Source: JAKFDI01 sp044508835 (GTDB lineage: Bacteria; Pseudomonadota; Gammaproteobacteria; Burkholderiales; Burkholderiaceae_C). From it: DNA of 64,000 nucleotides. The notes beneath the pieces were generated by a model. The model was given only the letters and a program-made list of their open reading frames with translations, was not told the origin of the DNA and did no database searches. The position numbers and the translations under genes are program-made. Location: NCBI GenBank assembly GCA_044508835.1, contig JBIQHD010000002.1, positions 237,979 through 301,978 of the forward strand, read 5' to 3'. Positions 20,032-29,353 of this stretch are shown in pieces. Position 1 is the stretch's first letter. Each line of letters opens with the position of its first letter.

Positions 20032-21210
20032 TCAGCCGAACGCCGCGATCCCCGTGATCGCGCGCCCCAGGATGAGCGCATGCACGTCGTGCGTGCCTTC
20101 GTAGGTGTTGACCACCTCCAGGTTCACCACGTGGCGGATCACGCCGTACTCGTCGTGGATGCCGTTGCCCCCGTGCATGTCGCGCGCCATCCGCGCGATG
20201 TCCAGCGCCTTGCCGCAGCTGTTGCGCTTCATGATGGAGGTGATCTCCACCGCCGCCTTGCCCTCGTCCTTGAGCCGCCCCAGCCGCAGGCAGCCCTGCA
20301 GGCCCAGCGTGATCTCCGTCTGCATGTCCGCCAGCTTCTTCTGGATGAGCTGGTTGGCCGCCAGCGGCCGCCCGAACTGCTTGCGGTCCAGCGTGTACTG
20401 CCTCGCCGCGTGCCAGCAGAACTCGGCCGCCCCCAGCGCCCCCCAGGCGATGCCGTAGCGCGCGCTGTTCAGGCAGGTGAACGGCCCCTTGAGCCCCTCC
20501 ACCTCGGGGAAGGCGTTCTCCTCGGGCACGAACACCTCGTCCATCACGATCTCGCCCGTGACCGAGGCGCGCAGGCCCATCTTGCCCACGATCTTGGGCG
20601 CCGACAGGCCCTTCATCCCCTTGTCCAGGATGAAGCCGCGGATGCGCCCGGCGTCGTTCTTGGCCCACACCACGAACACGTCGGCGATCGGGCTGTTGGT
20701 GATCCACATCTTCGCGCCCGAGAGCTTGTAGCCCCCGGGCACACTGCGCGCGCGCGTCTCCATGCTGCCGGGGTCGGAGCCGTGGTTGGGCTCGGTGAGA
20801 CCAAAGCAGCCGATCCACTCGCCCGAGGCCAGCTTGGGCAGGTACTTCTGCTTCTGCGCCTCGGTGCCGAACTCGTGGATCGGCACCATGACGAGCGAGC
20901 TCTGCACGCTCATCATCGAGCGGTAGCCCGAGTCCACGCGCTCGACCTCGCGGGCGACCAGGCCGTAGCAGACGTAGTTCAGGCCCGCGCCGCCGTACTC
21001 GGCGGGGATGGTGCTGCCCAACAGGCCCAGCTCGCCCATCTCGCGGAAGATGGCCGGGTCGGTCTCCTCGTGGCGGAAGGCCTGCTGCACGCGCGGCATG
21101 AGCTTGTCCTGCGCGTAGGCCGCCGCCGCCTCGCGCACCATGCGCTCGTCTTGCGTCAGCTGCTCGTCGAGCAGCAGCGGGTCGTCCCAGTGGAATGCGG
21201 CTTGGCTCAT
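20032..21210 (-). CDS. gcdH: Glutaryl-CoA dehydrogenase
   Basis: A 392-residue acyl-CoA dehydrogenase with the hallmarks of the decarboxylating glutaryl-CoA enzyme, which makes crotonyl-CoA and CO2 and passes electrons to ETF. Signature parts: FRHEETDPAIFREMGELGLLG, GCFGLTEPNHGSDPGSM, WITNSPIADVFVVWAK, ARDMHGGNGIHDEYGVIRH and the C-terminal NTYEGTHDVHALILGRAITG. The catalytic Glu is in YEGTHD. It is divergent from an IclR-type regulator, with a 291-base control region between. It offers an exit for odd-chain dicarboxylates, lysine, tryptophan or aromatic catabolism. Confidence 0.95.
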   Translation of the reverse strand: MSQAAFHWDDPLLLDEQLTQDERMVREAAAAYAQDKLMPRVQQAFRHEETDPAIFREMGELGLLGSTIPAEYGGAGLNYVCYGLVAREVERVDSGYRSMMSVQSSLVMVPIHEFGTEAQKQKYLPKLASGEWIGCFGLTEPNHGSDPGSMETRARSVPGGYKLSGAKMWITNSPIADVFVVWAKNDAGRIRGFILDKGMKGLSAPKIVGKMGLRASVTGEIVMDEVFVPEENAFPEVEGLKGPFTCLNSARYGIAWGALGAAEFCWHAARQYTLDRKQFGRPLAANQLIQKKLADMQTEITLGLQGCLRLGRLKDEGKAAVEITSIMKRNSCGKALDIARMARDMHGGNGIHDEYGVIRHVVNLEVVNTYEGTHDVHALILGRAITGIAAFG

Positions 21211-21501
21211 GGGGTGGTCTCGTCTGAAAAGGAAAGAGGAGGGGGCCGGCGCGGCGCGTGTGATTTCTGGCCGGAGGACTCGCCAAAAATCGGCCTGCTA
21301 TGCAGAACGCCGTTCCGAAAAATGGTGTATTGTGCGGCCGATTCGTTCTGCCAACAAGGCAAGTGCCGCCGTGCGGTGGGGGCGTCTCGGGGAAGCCGGC
21401 AGCCGGCCTCCGCGTGGACCGAACCCCGATTCTGCAAAGCGGTTCACCGTGGTCAAGAGTTCCAACCCTTTCCCAGTCGCAGTTCCATTCGGGGTTCCCA
21501 C
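21211..21501. promoter_or_regulatory. Divergent gcdH / iclR-type control region with shared motif
   Basis: The gap between the divergent genes is noticeably less GC rich in its centre (21285-21350). On the minus strand at 21295-21308 it has GTTCTGCATAGCAG, which matches motifs at 27146-27159 and 40597-40610 at 12 of 14 bases (to the first). The plus strand here reads CTGC-TAT-GCAG, a short palindrome. A further GTTCTGC is at 21345-21351. These are candidate operators; no promoter boxes could be fixed. Confidence 0.5.
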
Positions 21502-22320
21502 ATGTCACTGCCGATCACCCACCCGAATTCACTGATGCGCGACGGCCCGATGAAGGTCAAGGAGGACCGCCACTTCGTCACGGCGCTGGCGCGCGGCCTC
21601 GAGGTCCTGTCCTGTTTCCGCTCGGGCGACAAGACGCTGGGCAACCAGGAGATCGCGCAGCGCTGCAAGCTGCCCAAGTCGACGGTCTCGCGCCTCACGT
21701 CCACGCTGACCAAGCTGGGCTACCTCATCCAGGTGGAGGAAAGCGGCAAGTACCGGCTCGGCACCGCCACGCTGTCGCTCGGCGCGGCCATGCTCGCGCG
21801 GCTGGACGTGCGCAAGATCGCGCGGCCGATGATGCAGGAGCTGGCCGACTTCTCGCGCTCGATGGTGTCGCTGGGCACGCGCGACCGGCTCTCCATGGTC
21901 TACGTCGAGAACTGCCGCAGCACGGCGGCGCTCACGCTCAGCCTGGACGTCGGCTCGCGCATTCCGCTGGCCACCTCGGCCATCGGCCGCGCCTACCTCG
22001 CGCTCGTGCCCGAGAGCGAGCGCCAGGACATCATGGCCCGCGTGCAGGAACTGGACGAGTTCGCCTGGCTGTCGGTGCGCGAGGGCATCGAGAAGTCGCT
22101 GGAGGAATACCGCACGCTCGGCTGCACCTGCTCCTTCGGCGACTGGCAGAAGGAGGTCAACGGCATCGCCGTGGCCTTCGAGCCGGGCGGCGGGCTGCCG
22201 GTGATGGCCATCAACTGCGGCGGGCCGTCGTTCAACCTGTCCAAGGAATACCTGCTGGGCGAGGTCCGCCCGCGCCTCGTCGACATGGTGCGCCGCCTCG
22301 AGACCTCGCTCGGGCGCTGA
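21502..22320 (+). CDS. IclR-family transcriptional regulator
   Basis: A 272-residue regulator. Residues about 28-85 form the winged helix (ARGLEVLSCF, then NQEIAQRCKLPKSTVSRLTSTLTKLGYL), and the rest is the IclR effector domain (LARLDVRKIARPMMQELADFS, GSRIPLATSAIGRAYLA, VNGIAVAFEP). The ATG at 21502 gives MSLPITHP; a start at 21535 (MRDGPMK) is possible. It is divergent from gcdH and 23 bases ahead of an acyl-CoA ligase gene, so it is a good candidate for local control of the acyl-CoA pathway. The effector is probably an acid or acyl-CoA intermediate, which is inference. Confidence 0.92.
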   Translation: MSLPITHPNSLMRDGPMKVKEDRHFVTALARGLEVLSCFRSGDKTLGNQEIAQRCKLPKSTVSRLTSTLTKLGYLIQVEESGKYRLGTATLSLGAAMLARLDVRKIARPMMQELADFSRSMVSLGTRDRLSMVYVENCRSTAALTLSLDVGSRIPLATSAIGRAYLALVPESERQDIMARVQELDEFAWLSVREGIEKSLEEYRTLGCTCSFGDWQKEVNGIAVAFEPGGGLPVMAINCGGPSFNLSKEYLLGEVRPRLVDMVRRLETSLGR

Positions 22321-22343
22321 AGCTTGCCCCTGACCTCTTTGCC

Positions 22344-23897
22344 ATGACCGCCACTGCCGACGCCGCCCCGCCGCTGACCACCGTCTCCGCCCTCATCGCC
22401 CGCACCGCCGCGGAGCGCCCGGACCATCGCGCCTTCGTCCAGGGCGACGCCGTGCTGAGCTACCGCGGGCTCGACGCGCTGATGGACCGCGTGGCCGCGG
22501 CGCTGCAGCAGGGCGGCATCGCGCCGACCGAGGCCATCGCCGTCTGCGCGAGCAACTCGATCCCGTACGCCGCGCTGTACCTCGGCGCGCTGCGGGCCGG
22601 CGTGGCGGTGGCGCCGCTGTCGCCGTCCGCGAAGCCGCAGTCGCTGGCGACGATGGTGCAGGACGCCGCGGCGCGGCTGTTCTTCGTCGACGCCGCCGCG
22701 GCGCAGGCGATCGACGGCGCGGCGCTGCCGGCCGGCTGCCGGCTCGTGCGCTTCGGCGAGGCCTTCGACGCCTGGCTCGCGCCCGAAGGCGCGTCGCCCG
22801 CGCCGGTGCAGCCGCAGGCCGACTGGCCGTTCAACATCATCTATTCGTCGGGCACCACCGGCGCGCCCAAGGGCATCGTGCAGCCCTTCGGCATGCGCTC
22901 GGTGCAGCTGCAGCGCGGCTCGTCCACGCTGTCGGGCTACGGGCCGCAGTCGATCACGCTGCTGTCGACGCCGCTGTACTCCAACACCACGCTGGTGAGC
23001 TTCTTCTCCACGCTCGGCAACGGCGGCACCGTGGTGCTGATGGCGAAGTTCGACGCGCTCGAGTACCTGACGCTCGCCGAGCGCCACCGCGTGACGCACA
23101 CCATGCTGGTGCCGGTGCAATACCAGCGGCTGATGGCGCACCCCGAGTTCGACCGCTTCGACCTCTCGTCCTTCCAGACCAAGCAGTCGACCAGCGCGCC
23201 CTTCGGCGCCGCGCTCAAGGCCGAGGTGCTGCGGCGCTGGCCGGGCAAGCTGATCGAGTCCTACGGCATGACCGAGGGCGGCGGCGTGTGCATCCTGGAA
23301 GCGCATGCGCACCCCGACAAGCTGCACACCGTGGGCAAGCCGGCCGTGGGCCACGACATCCGCCTGATCGGCGACGACGGCCGCGAGGTGCCGCCCGGCG
23401 AGGCCGGCGAGGTGGTCGGCCATTCGGCCGGCATGATGCTGCGCTACCACAACCAGCCGGCCAAGACGGCCGAGGCCGAGTGGTTCGACCCGAGCGGCAA
23501 GCGCTTCATCCGCACCGGCGACGTGGGCCGCTTCGATGAAGACGGCTTCCTCGTGCTCATGGACCGCAAGAAGGACATGATCATCTCGGGCGGCTTCAAC
23601 CTCTACCCGAGCGACCTGGAGGCCGAGCTGCGCGGCCATGCCGACGTGGCCGACGTGTCGGTGGCGGGCGTGGCCTCCGCGCGCTGGGGCGAGACGCCGG
23701 TCGCCTTCGTGGTGAAGCGCGAGGGGGCGGCGATCGACGCGCCGGCGCTGCTCGCCTGGGCCAACGAGCGCCTGGGCAAGATGCAGCGCCTGGCGGCCGT
23801 CGAGTTCGTCGACGCGCTGCCGCGCAGCCCCATCGGCAAGGTGCTCAAGCGCGAGCTGCGCGATGCATGGCAGGCCGCGAACGGCACGATGGACTGA
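22344..23897 (+). CDS. Acyl-CoA ligase (AMP-forming)
   Basis: A 517-residue AMP-forming ligase that activates a carboxylic acid with ATP and CoA. The P-loop-like motif YSSGTTGAPKG is near residues 166-177, the A5 region is ESYGMTEGGG, the hinge DRKKDMIISGGFNLYP near 406-421 and the catalytic Lys is in PIGKVLKRE near residue 497. It lies 23 bases after the IclR gene and likely shares its transcript. In a PimA-like role it would feed the dehydrogenase pairs, but substrate cannot be read. A terminator hairpin follows. Confidence 0.92.
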   Translation: MTATADAAPPLTTVSALIARTAAERPDHRAFVQGDAVLSYRGLDALMDRVAAALQQGGIAPTEAIAVCASNSIPYAALYLGALRAGVAVAPLSPSAKPQSLATMVQDAAARLFFVDAAAAQAIDGAALPAGCRLVRFGEAFDAWLAPEGASPAPVQPQADWPFNIIYSSGTTGAPKGIVQPFGMRSVQLQRGSSTLSGYGPQSITLLSTPLYSNTTLVSFFSTLGNGGTVVLMAKFDALEYLTLAERHRVTHTMLVPVQYQRLMAHPEFDRFDLSSFQTKQSTSAPFGAALKAEVLRRWPGKLIESYGMTEGGGVCILEAHAHPDKLHTVGKPAVGHDIRLIGDDGREVPPGEAGEVVGHSAGMMLRYHNQPAKTAEAEWFDPSGKRFIRTGDVGRFDEDGFLVLMDRKKDMIISGGFNLYPSDLEAELRGHADVADVSVAGVASARWGETPVAFVVKREGAAIDAPALLAWANERLGKMQRLAAVEFVDALPRSPIGKVLKRELRDAWQAANGTMD

Positions 23898-23922
23898 GGG
23901 CCGCCGCACGCGCGCCATGAAG

Positions 23923-23946
23923 AACGGGGTCCCTGCGGACCCCGTT
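23923..23946. terminator. Hairpin terminator between convergent genes
   Basis: A perfect 10-base stem (AACGGGGTCC at 23923-23932 with GGACCCCGTT at 23937-23946) around a CTGC loop, located between the acyl-CoA ligase stop and the convergent thioesterase stop. There is no long T-run on either side, so termination efficiency is uncertain. Confidence 0.7.
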
Positions 23947-23968
23947 CGCGTTGCGGCGCGCCGCCGCG

Positions 23969-24418
23969 TCAGCCGTCGAATCGCTCCTGCGGCGGCGGGG
24001 CCGCCGACTTCACCACCGCGAACACGCCGCTCGCGCGCAGGATGCGCTTCTCGCCCACGTGCAGGTAGCAGTTGGCGAAGGCCATGCGCGCGCCCACGCG
24101 CTGCACGTCCACGTGCGCCTCGATCCAGTCGCCGAGGTTCGCCGACTCGACGAAGTCGGTGGTGAGGCTCACCGTCACCAGCGACAGCGGCACCTGGCGC
24201 ACGTAGTGCAGCCCGGTCGCGAGCGCCGAGTCGGCCAGCGTCACCAGCATGCCGCCGTGCACGATGCCGCGCATGTTGAGGTGCTTCTCCTCCACCCGCA
24301 GGGCGAGGATGGGCGAGCCGCCCTCGGGGCGCTTGAGGTAGGTCGGCCCGCACAGGGCCATGAAGCCCGGCTTGTTGCGCTCGATGAGGGCGAAGCCCTC
24401 CGGCACGGCATGGGTCAC
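23969..24418 (-). CDS. PaaI-like hotdog-fold thioesterase
   Basis: A hotdog-fold acyl-CoA thioesterase of the PaaI/YdiI type. The core motif HLNMRGIVHGGMLVTLADSALATGL has the HGG turn and following acidic residue used for catalysis. The GTG at 24418 is taken as start because GGAGG precedes it at the right distance, giving 149 residues; a longer frame from a GTG at 24496 would translate through a palindromic repeat and add 26 Gly/Pro/Arg-rich residues. It may release CoA from stalled acyl-CoA intermediates of the surrounding pathway. It follows the small-subunit dehydrogenase gene on the same strand after two hairpin repeats. Confidence 0.85.
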   Translation of the reverse strand: MTHAVPEGFALIERNKPGFMALCGPTYLKRPEGGSPILALRVEEKHLNMRGIVHGGMLVTLADSALATGLHYVRQVPLSLVTVSLTTDFVESANLGDWIEAHVDVQRVGARMAFANCYLHVGEKRILRASGVFAVVKSAAPPPQERFDG

Positions 24419-24440
24419 TGGTGCACCCTCCGCTTCGCGG

Positions 24441-24494
24441 GTCCCTCCAGGAGGGACGCGAGCGCCCCCTTCGGGCGGCCGTGCGGGGGCGCTC
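24441..24494. repeat. Double-hairpin repeat, copy A
   Basis: Hairpin 1 is GTCCCTCC (24441-24448) with GGAGGGAC (24450-24457). Hairpin 2 has a 10-base stem, GAGCGCCCCC (24460-24469) with GGGGGCGCTC (24485-24494), around a 15-base loop TTCGGGCGGCCGTGC. The loop is nearly the same as in copies B and C while the stems differ but still pair. Confidence 0.8.
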
Positions 24495-24507
24495 ACTGGA
24501 CTACCCT

Positions 24508-24558
24508 GCGCGCTGCGCGCTGCGGGATGAGCGCTTGGGAGCGGCCCGGCGCGCTCAT
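24508..24558. repeat. Double-hairpin repeat, copy B, overlapping a stop codon
   Basis: Hairpin 1 is the short palindrome GCGCGC-T-GCGCGC at 24509-24521. Hairpin 2 is ATGAGCGC (24527-24534) with GCGCTCAT (24551-24558) around the loop TTGGGAGCGGCCCGGC. The right stem contains the TGA stop (24555-24557) of the minus-strand dehydrogenase gene. It follows copy A in tandem. Confidence 0.75.
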
Positions 24559-25697
24559 GCGGCCTGCAGCAGCTCGCCGTAGCGCGCCAGGTGGTGGTCG
24601 ACGTCGCCGAAGGTCATGCCGATGGTCGTCAGGCGCTTGAACCAGTGCGAGACGATCAGCTCGTCGGTCACGCCGATGCCGCCGTGCAGCTGCACCGCCT
24701 GCTGGCCCACCAGCCGCGCCTGCTGCAGGACGTAGGCCTTGGCGCCGGCGACCGCGCGGCGGCGCTCGTCGGCGTCGGTGCTGTCGGCCTTGACGGCGGC
24801 GAGGATGGCCATGGAGCTCGCCTGCTCGGCGGCGATGGTCATGTCGGCCATGCGGTGCTTGAGCGCCTGGAAGCTGCCGATCACCACGCCGAACTGCTTG
24901 CGCGTCTTGAGGTACTCCAGCGTCGCGTCGTTGAGCGCGCGCATGATGCCCACGGCCTCGGCGCACAGCGCGGCGTTGGCGTAGTCGAGGGCGCGCTCGA
25001 TGGCCGGCAGCGCGGCGCCTTCGGCGCCGACCGCCGCGTCGGCCGCCACGTCCACGCCGTCGAGCACCACGTCGGCGGCGCGCTGGCCGTCCTGCGTGCG
25101 GTAGGGGCGCAGGGTCACGCCCCGGGCCTTCGGGTCGACGAGGAACAGCGTCACGCCGCTCGCGTCGCGCTCGCCGCCGGCGGTGCGGGCGGAGACCAGC
25201 AGCCTGTCGGCCGACGCGGCGCCCAGCACCACGGCCTTGTGGCCGCTGAGCGCCCAGCCGGCGCCCTTCTTCTCGGCCTTGGTCGCCACGCGCTGCACGG
25301 CGTAGCGCACACCGGGCTCGTGGTGGGCCAGCGCCAGCAGGCTCGCGCCCTCGGCCACCGGCCCGAGCAGCGCCTCGCGCTGCGCCGGGGCGGCGAAGTC
25401 GCGGACCAGGCTGCCGGCGAGCACGACCGTCGGCACGTACGGTTCGAGCACCAGGCCCGCGCCCAGCACCTGCATCACCAGCATGGTGTCCACCGCATTG
25501 CCGCCGAGGCCGCCCACGTCCTCGGGGAAGGGCAGGGCGAGGATGCCCAGCTCGGCGTAGGTCTTCCACGCCTCGCGGCTGAAGCCCTCGTCCGACGTGA
25601 GCAGCGCGCGGCGCTTCTCGAAGCCGTAGTCCTTGGTGACGAAACGGCGCAGGCTGTCCTGCAGGCCGAGCTGTTCTTCGCTGTAGTTGAAGTCCAT
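24555..25697 (-). CDS. Acyl-CoA dehydrogenase, PimD-like small subunit (copy 2)
   Basis: A 380-residue protein, the same length as copy 1 (17543-18685) and clearly paralogous: MDFNYSEEQLGLQDSLRRFVTKDYGFEKRR at the start and QLHGGIGVTDELIVSHWFKRL near the end. The ATG at 25697 is 26 bases after the stop of the large-subunit gene. As with copy 1, the standard catalytic Glu motif is missing, in keeping with a subunit of a heteromeric dehydrogenase. The last codons lie in a hairpin repeat. It probably handles a different chain length or substrate than copy 1; that is inference. Confidence 0.9.
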   Translation of the reverse strand: MDFNYSEEQLGLQDSLRRFVTKDYGFEKRRALLTSDEGFSREAWKTYAELGILALPFPEDVGGLGGNAVDTMLVMQVLGAGLVLEPYVPTVVLAGSLVRDFAAPAQREALLGPVAEGASLLALAHHEPGVRYAVQRVATKAEKKGAGWALSGHKAVVLGAASADRLLVSARTAGGERDASGVTLFLVDPKARGVTLRPYRTQDGQRAADVVLDGVDVAADAAVGAEGAALPAIERALDYANAALCAEAVGIMRALNDATLEYLKTRKQFGVVIGSFQALKHRMADMTIAAEQASSMAILAAVKADSTDADERRRAVAGAKAYVLQQARLVGQQAVQLHGGIGVTDELIVSHWFKRLTTIGMTFGDVDHHLARYGELLQAA

Positions 25698-25723
25698 GGT
25701 GTGTCTTCCTGATCCTGATGCGT

Positions 25724-26932
<1,209 letters not shown>

Positions 26933-27237
26933 GCTGTTCTCGGGCTGGATGAGAAGAAGCCGCCGCCATTGGGCCTGCGGTTCAGGAATCGCACAATATT
27001 CTGCACTGCAAAATATGAGTACGCAAATTGGAACATTGCGAAACGCGCGGTCGAGTCGCCTCGGCGACGCTGTTCAGCGGGGGAAATGCGGGTTTACTTG
27101 AATGGGTACGCGGGTTAGGATGACAGAGAACAATATCGAAACACCGTTCTGCATTGCGGCACAACTGCGCTGCTGTTCATGATGCAGGGCGCACGGGGCC
27201 GGCCGCGCCGGCCTCGATCATTTTCAGGAGCTGATTC
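26933..27237. promoter_or_regulatory. Divergent control region of acyl-CoA operons with palindrome and shared motif
   Basis: This 305-base gap is AT richer than its surroundings. At 26996-27016 it has a near-perfect palindrome: ATATTCTGCA, centre C, TGCAAAATAT (9 of 10 pairs). At 27146-27159 it has GTTCTGCATTGCGG. The palindrome shares TTCTGCA-TGC with that motif. Both are good candidates for binding sites of one regulator acting on both directions. AGGAG before 27238 is the ribosome site of the plus-strand operon. Confidence 0.6.
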
Positions 27238-29328
27238 ATGCCCGCCACCCACTATGCAACCCGCGGCGCGGTTGCCGTGATCACGCTGGACAACCCGCCG
27301 GTCAACGGCCTCGGGGCGGATCTTCGCGCGGGCCTGGTCGACGGCCTCGATCGTGCGCTGGCCGATCCCGCGGTGCAGGCGGTGGTGATCACCGGCAACG
27401 ACCGCGCCTTCTCCGGCGGCGCCGACGTGCGCGAGTTCGGCACCCCCAAGTCCGCGCGCGAGCCCAACCTGCTGACCGTCATCAAGGCGCTGGAGAACAG
27501 TGCCAAGCCCGTGGTCGCGGCCATCGCCGGCAACTGCCTGGGCGGCGGGCTGGAGCTGGCGCTGGGTGCGCATTTCCGCGTGGCCAAGGCTGACGCGACG
27601 ATCGGCCTGCCCGAGGTCAAGCTCGGCCTCATCCCCGGGGCCGGGGGCACGCAGCGCCTGCCGCGGCTCATCGGGCTGGACGCGGCGTTGAACCTCATCG
27701 TCAGCGGCGCGATCGTGCCGGCGGCGCAGTTCAAGGGCACGCCGCTGTTCGACGAGGTGACCGAGGGCGACGTGGTCGCCGCCGGCGTGGCCTTCGCCGA
27801 GCGTGCCGTGGCTGAAAAGTTGCCGCTCAAGCGCGTGCGCGATCTCAAGGTCAGGAGCCCGATCGCCGAGCCCTACCTGCAGTTCGCGAGGAACTCGGTG
27901 GGCGCCATGGCCCGGCACTTCCCCGCACCGCTCAAGTGCGTGGAGGCGGTAGCCGCCTCGGTGAGCAAGTCCTTCGACGAAGGCATGGCGCTGGAGCGGG
28001 CCACCTTCATGGCGCTGATGCAGACGCCCGAGTCGCGCGCGCTGCGCCACATCTTCAACGCCGAGCGGGCTGCCGCCAAGGTGCCCGGCGTGGCGGAGAA
28101 CACCCCGCTGCGCAAGATCGACAAGGTGGGCGTCATCGGCGCCGGCACCATGGGCGTGGGCATCACGATGAACTTCATCAACGCGGGCATTCCCGTCGCC
28201 CTGCTCGAGATGAAGCAGGAGGCGCTGGACAAGGGGCTGGCCACCATCCGCCGCAACTACGAGAACTCGGCCAGGAAGGGCAAGGTCACCGCCGAGCAGA
28301 TCGAGCAGCGCATGGCGCTCATCACGCCCACGCTCGCCTACGACGCCTTCAAGGACGCCGACCTCGTGATCGAGGCCGTGTTCGAGAGCATGGAAGTCAA
28401 GGAGCAGGTGTTCAAGACGCTGGACGAAGTGTGCAAGTCCGGCGCCATCCTCGCCTCCAACACCTCGGCGCTCAACCTCGACCAGATCGCCCAGTTCACC
28501 AAGCGACCGCAGGACGTGATCGGCCTGCACTTCTTCAGCCCCGCCAACGTCATGCGCCTGCTCGAAGTCGTGCGCGGCGCCAAGACGGCCGACGACGTGC
28601 TGCTCACCGCCATGGCGCTGGCCAAGCGCATCAAGAAGATCGCCGTCGTCTCCGGCGTGTGCGACGGCTTCATCGGCAACCGCATCGTCGCGCGCTACGG
28701 CCAGGCGGCCAACGAGGTGCTCAACGCCGGCGCCTCGCCGCAGCAGATCGACGGCGCGCTGCAGAAGTTCGGCCTGGCCATGGGCATCTACCGCATGGGC
28801 GACCTGGCCGGGCTGGACATCGGCTACGCCGGGCGCAAGCGCCGCAAGGAAGCCAACCCCGCGGCCTACATCCCCATCGTCGCCGACCGCCTCGCCGAGG
28901 CCGGGCGCTTCGGCCAGAAGACCGGCGCCGGCTGGTACCGCTACGAAGCTGGCAAGCGCGACCCCATCCCCGACCCGGTGGTCGACGAGATCATCGCGGC
29001 CTTCCGCACCGAGCGCGGCATCACCCCGCGCAAGGTGAGCGACGAGGAGATCATCGAGCGCTGCATCTACGCCATGGTCAACGAAGGCGCGCGCATCCTG
29101 GAAGAAGGCATCGCCGCGCGCGCGAGCGACATCGACATCGTCTACCTCAACGGCTACGGCTTCCCGGCGCACCGCGGCGGCCCGATGCTCCATGCCGACA
29201 TCGTCGGCCTGCCCAACGTCGTGCGCGCGCTCCGGCGCATCGCCGCCGAGCCGGGGGCGGACGCCAAGTTCTGGCAGCCCGCGCCGCTGCTGCTCAAGCT
29301 GGCCGAAGAAGGCAAGACCTTCAACTGA
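27238..29328 (+). CDS. Bifunctional enoyl-CoA hydratase / 3-hydroxyacyl-CoA dehydrogenase (PimF/FadJ-like)
   Basis: A 696-residue two-step beta-oxidation enzyme. The N-terminal crotonase domain (1-190) keeps both catalytic glutamates, Glu106 in GGGLELALG and Glu126 in GLPEVKLG. The NAD-binding domain starts near residue 298 with VGVIGAGTMGVGI, and the dehydrogenase active site has His in GLHFFSPANVMRLLEVV near 430; two C-terminal helical domains follow. It hydrates 2-enoyl-CoA and oxidises the 3-hydroxy product with NAD. An AGGAG site precedes the ATG. It heads a plus-strand operon with thiolase, SDR and phosphotransferase genes. Confidence 0.95.
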   Translation: MPATHYATRGAVAVITLDNPPVNGLGADLRAGLVDGLDRALADPAVQAVVITGNDRAFSGGADVREFGTPKSAREPNLLTVIKALENSAKPVVAAIAGNCLGGGLELALGAHFRVAKADATIGLPEVKLGLIPGAGGTQRLPRLIGLDAALNLIVSGAIVPAAQFKGTPLFDEVTEGDVVAAGVAFAERAVAEKLPLKRVRDLKVRSPIAEPYLQFARNSVGAMARHFPAPLKCVEAVAASVSKSFDEGMALERATFMALMQTPESRALRHIFNAERAAAKVPGVAENTPLRKIDKVGVIGAGTMGVGITMNFINAGIPVALLEMKQEALDKGLATIRRNYENSARKGKVTAEQIEQRMALITPTLAYDAFKDADLVIEAVFESMEVKEQVFKTLDEVCKSGAILASNTSALNLDQIAQFTKRPQDVIGLHFFSPANVMRLLEVVRGAKTADDVLLTAMALAKRIKKIAVVSGVCDGFIGNRIVARYGQAANEVLNAGASPQQIDGALQKFGLAMGIYRMGDLAGLDIGYAGRKRRKEANPAAYIPIVADRLAEAGRFGQKTGAGWYRYEAGKRDPIPDPVVDEIIAAFRTERGITPRKVSDEEIIERCIYAMVNEGARILEEGIAARASDIDIVYLNGYGFPAHRGGPMLHADIVGLPNVVRALRRIAAEPGADAKFWQPAPLLLKLAEEGKTFN

Positions 29329-29353
29329 TCAAGACAGGACCCGAGGACTCCCC

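Noticed and set aside
21303..21350. CAGAACG and CGTTCTG as one inverted-repeat operator
   Set aside because: The arms are 34 bases apart, too far for a single dimer site; counted only as separate partial motifs.
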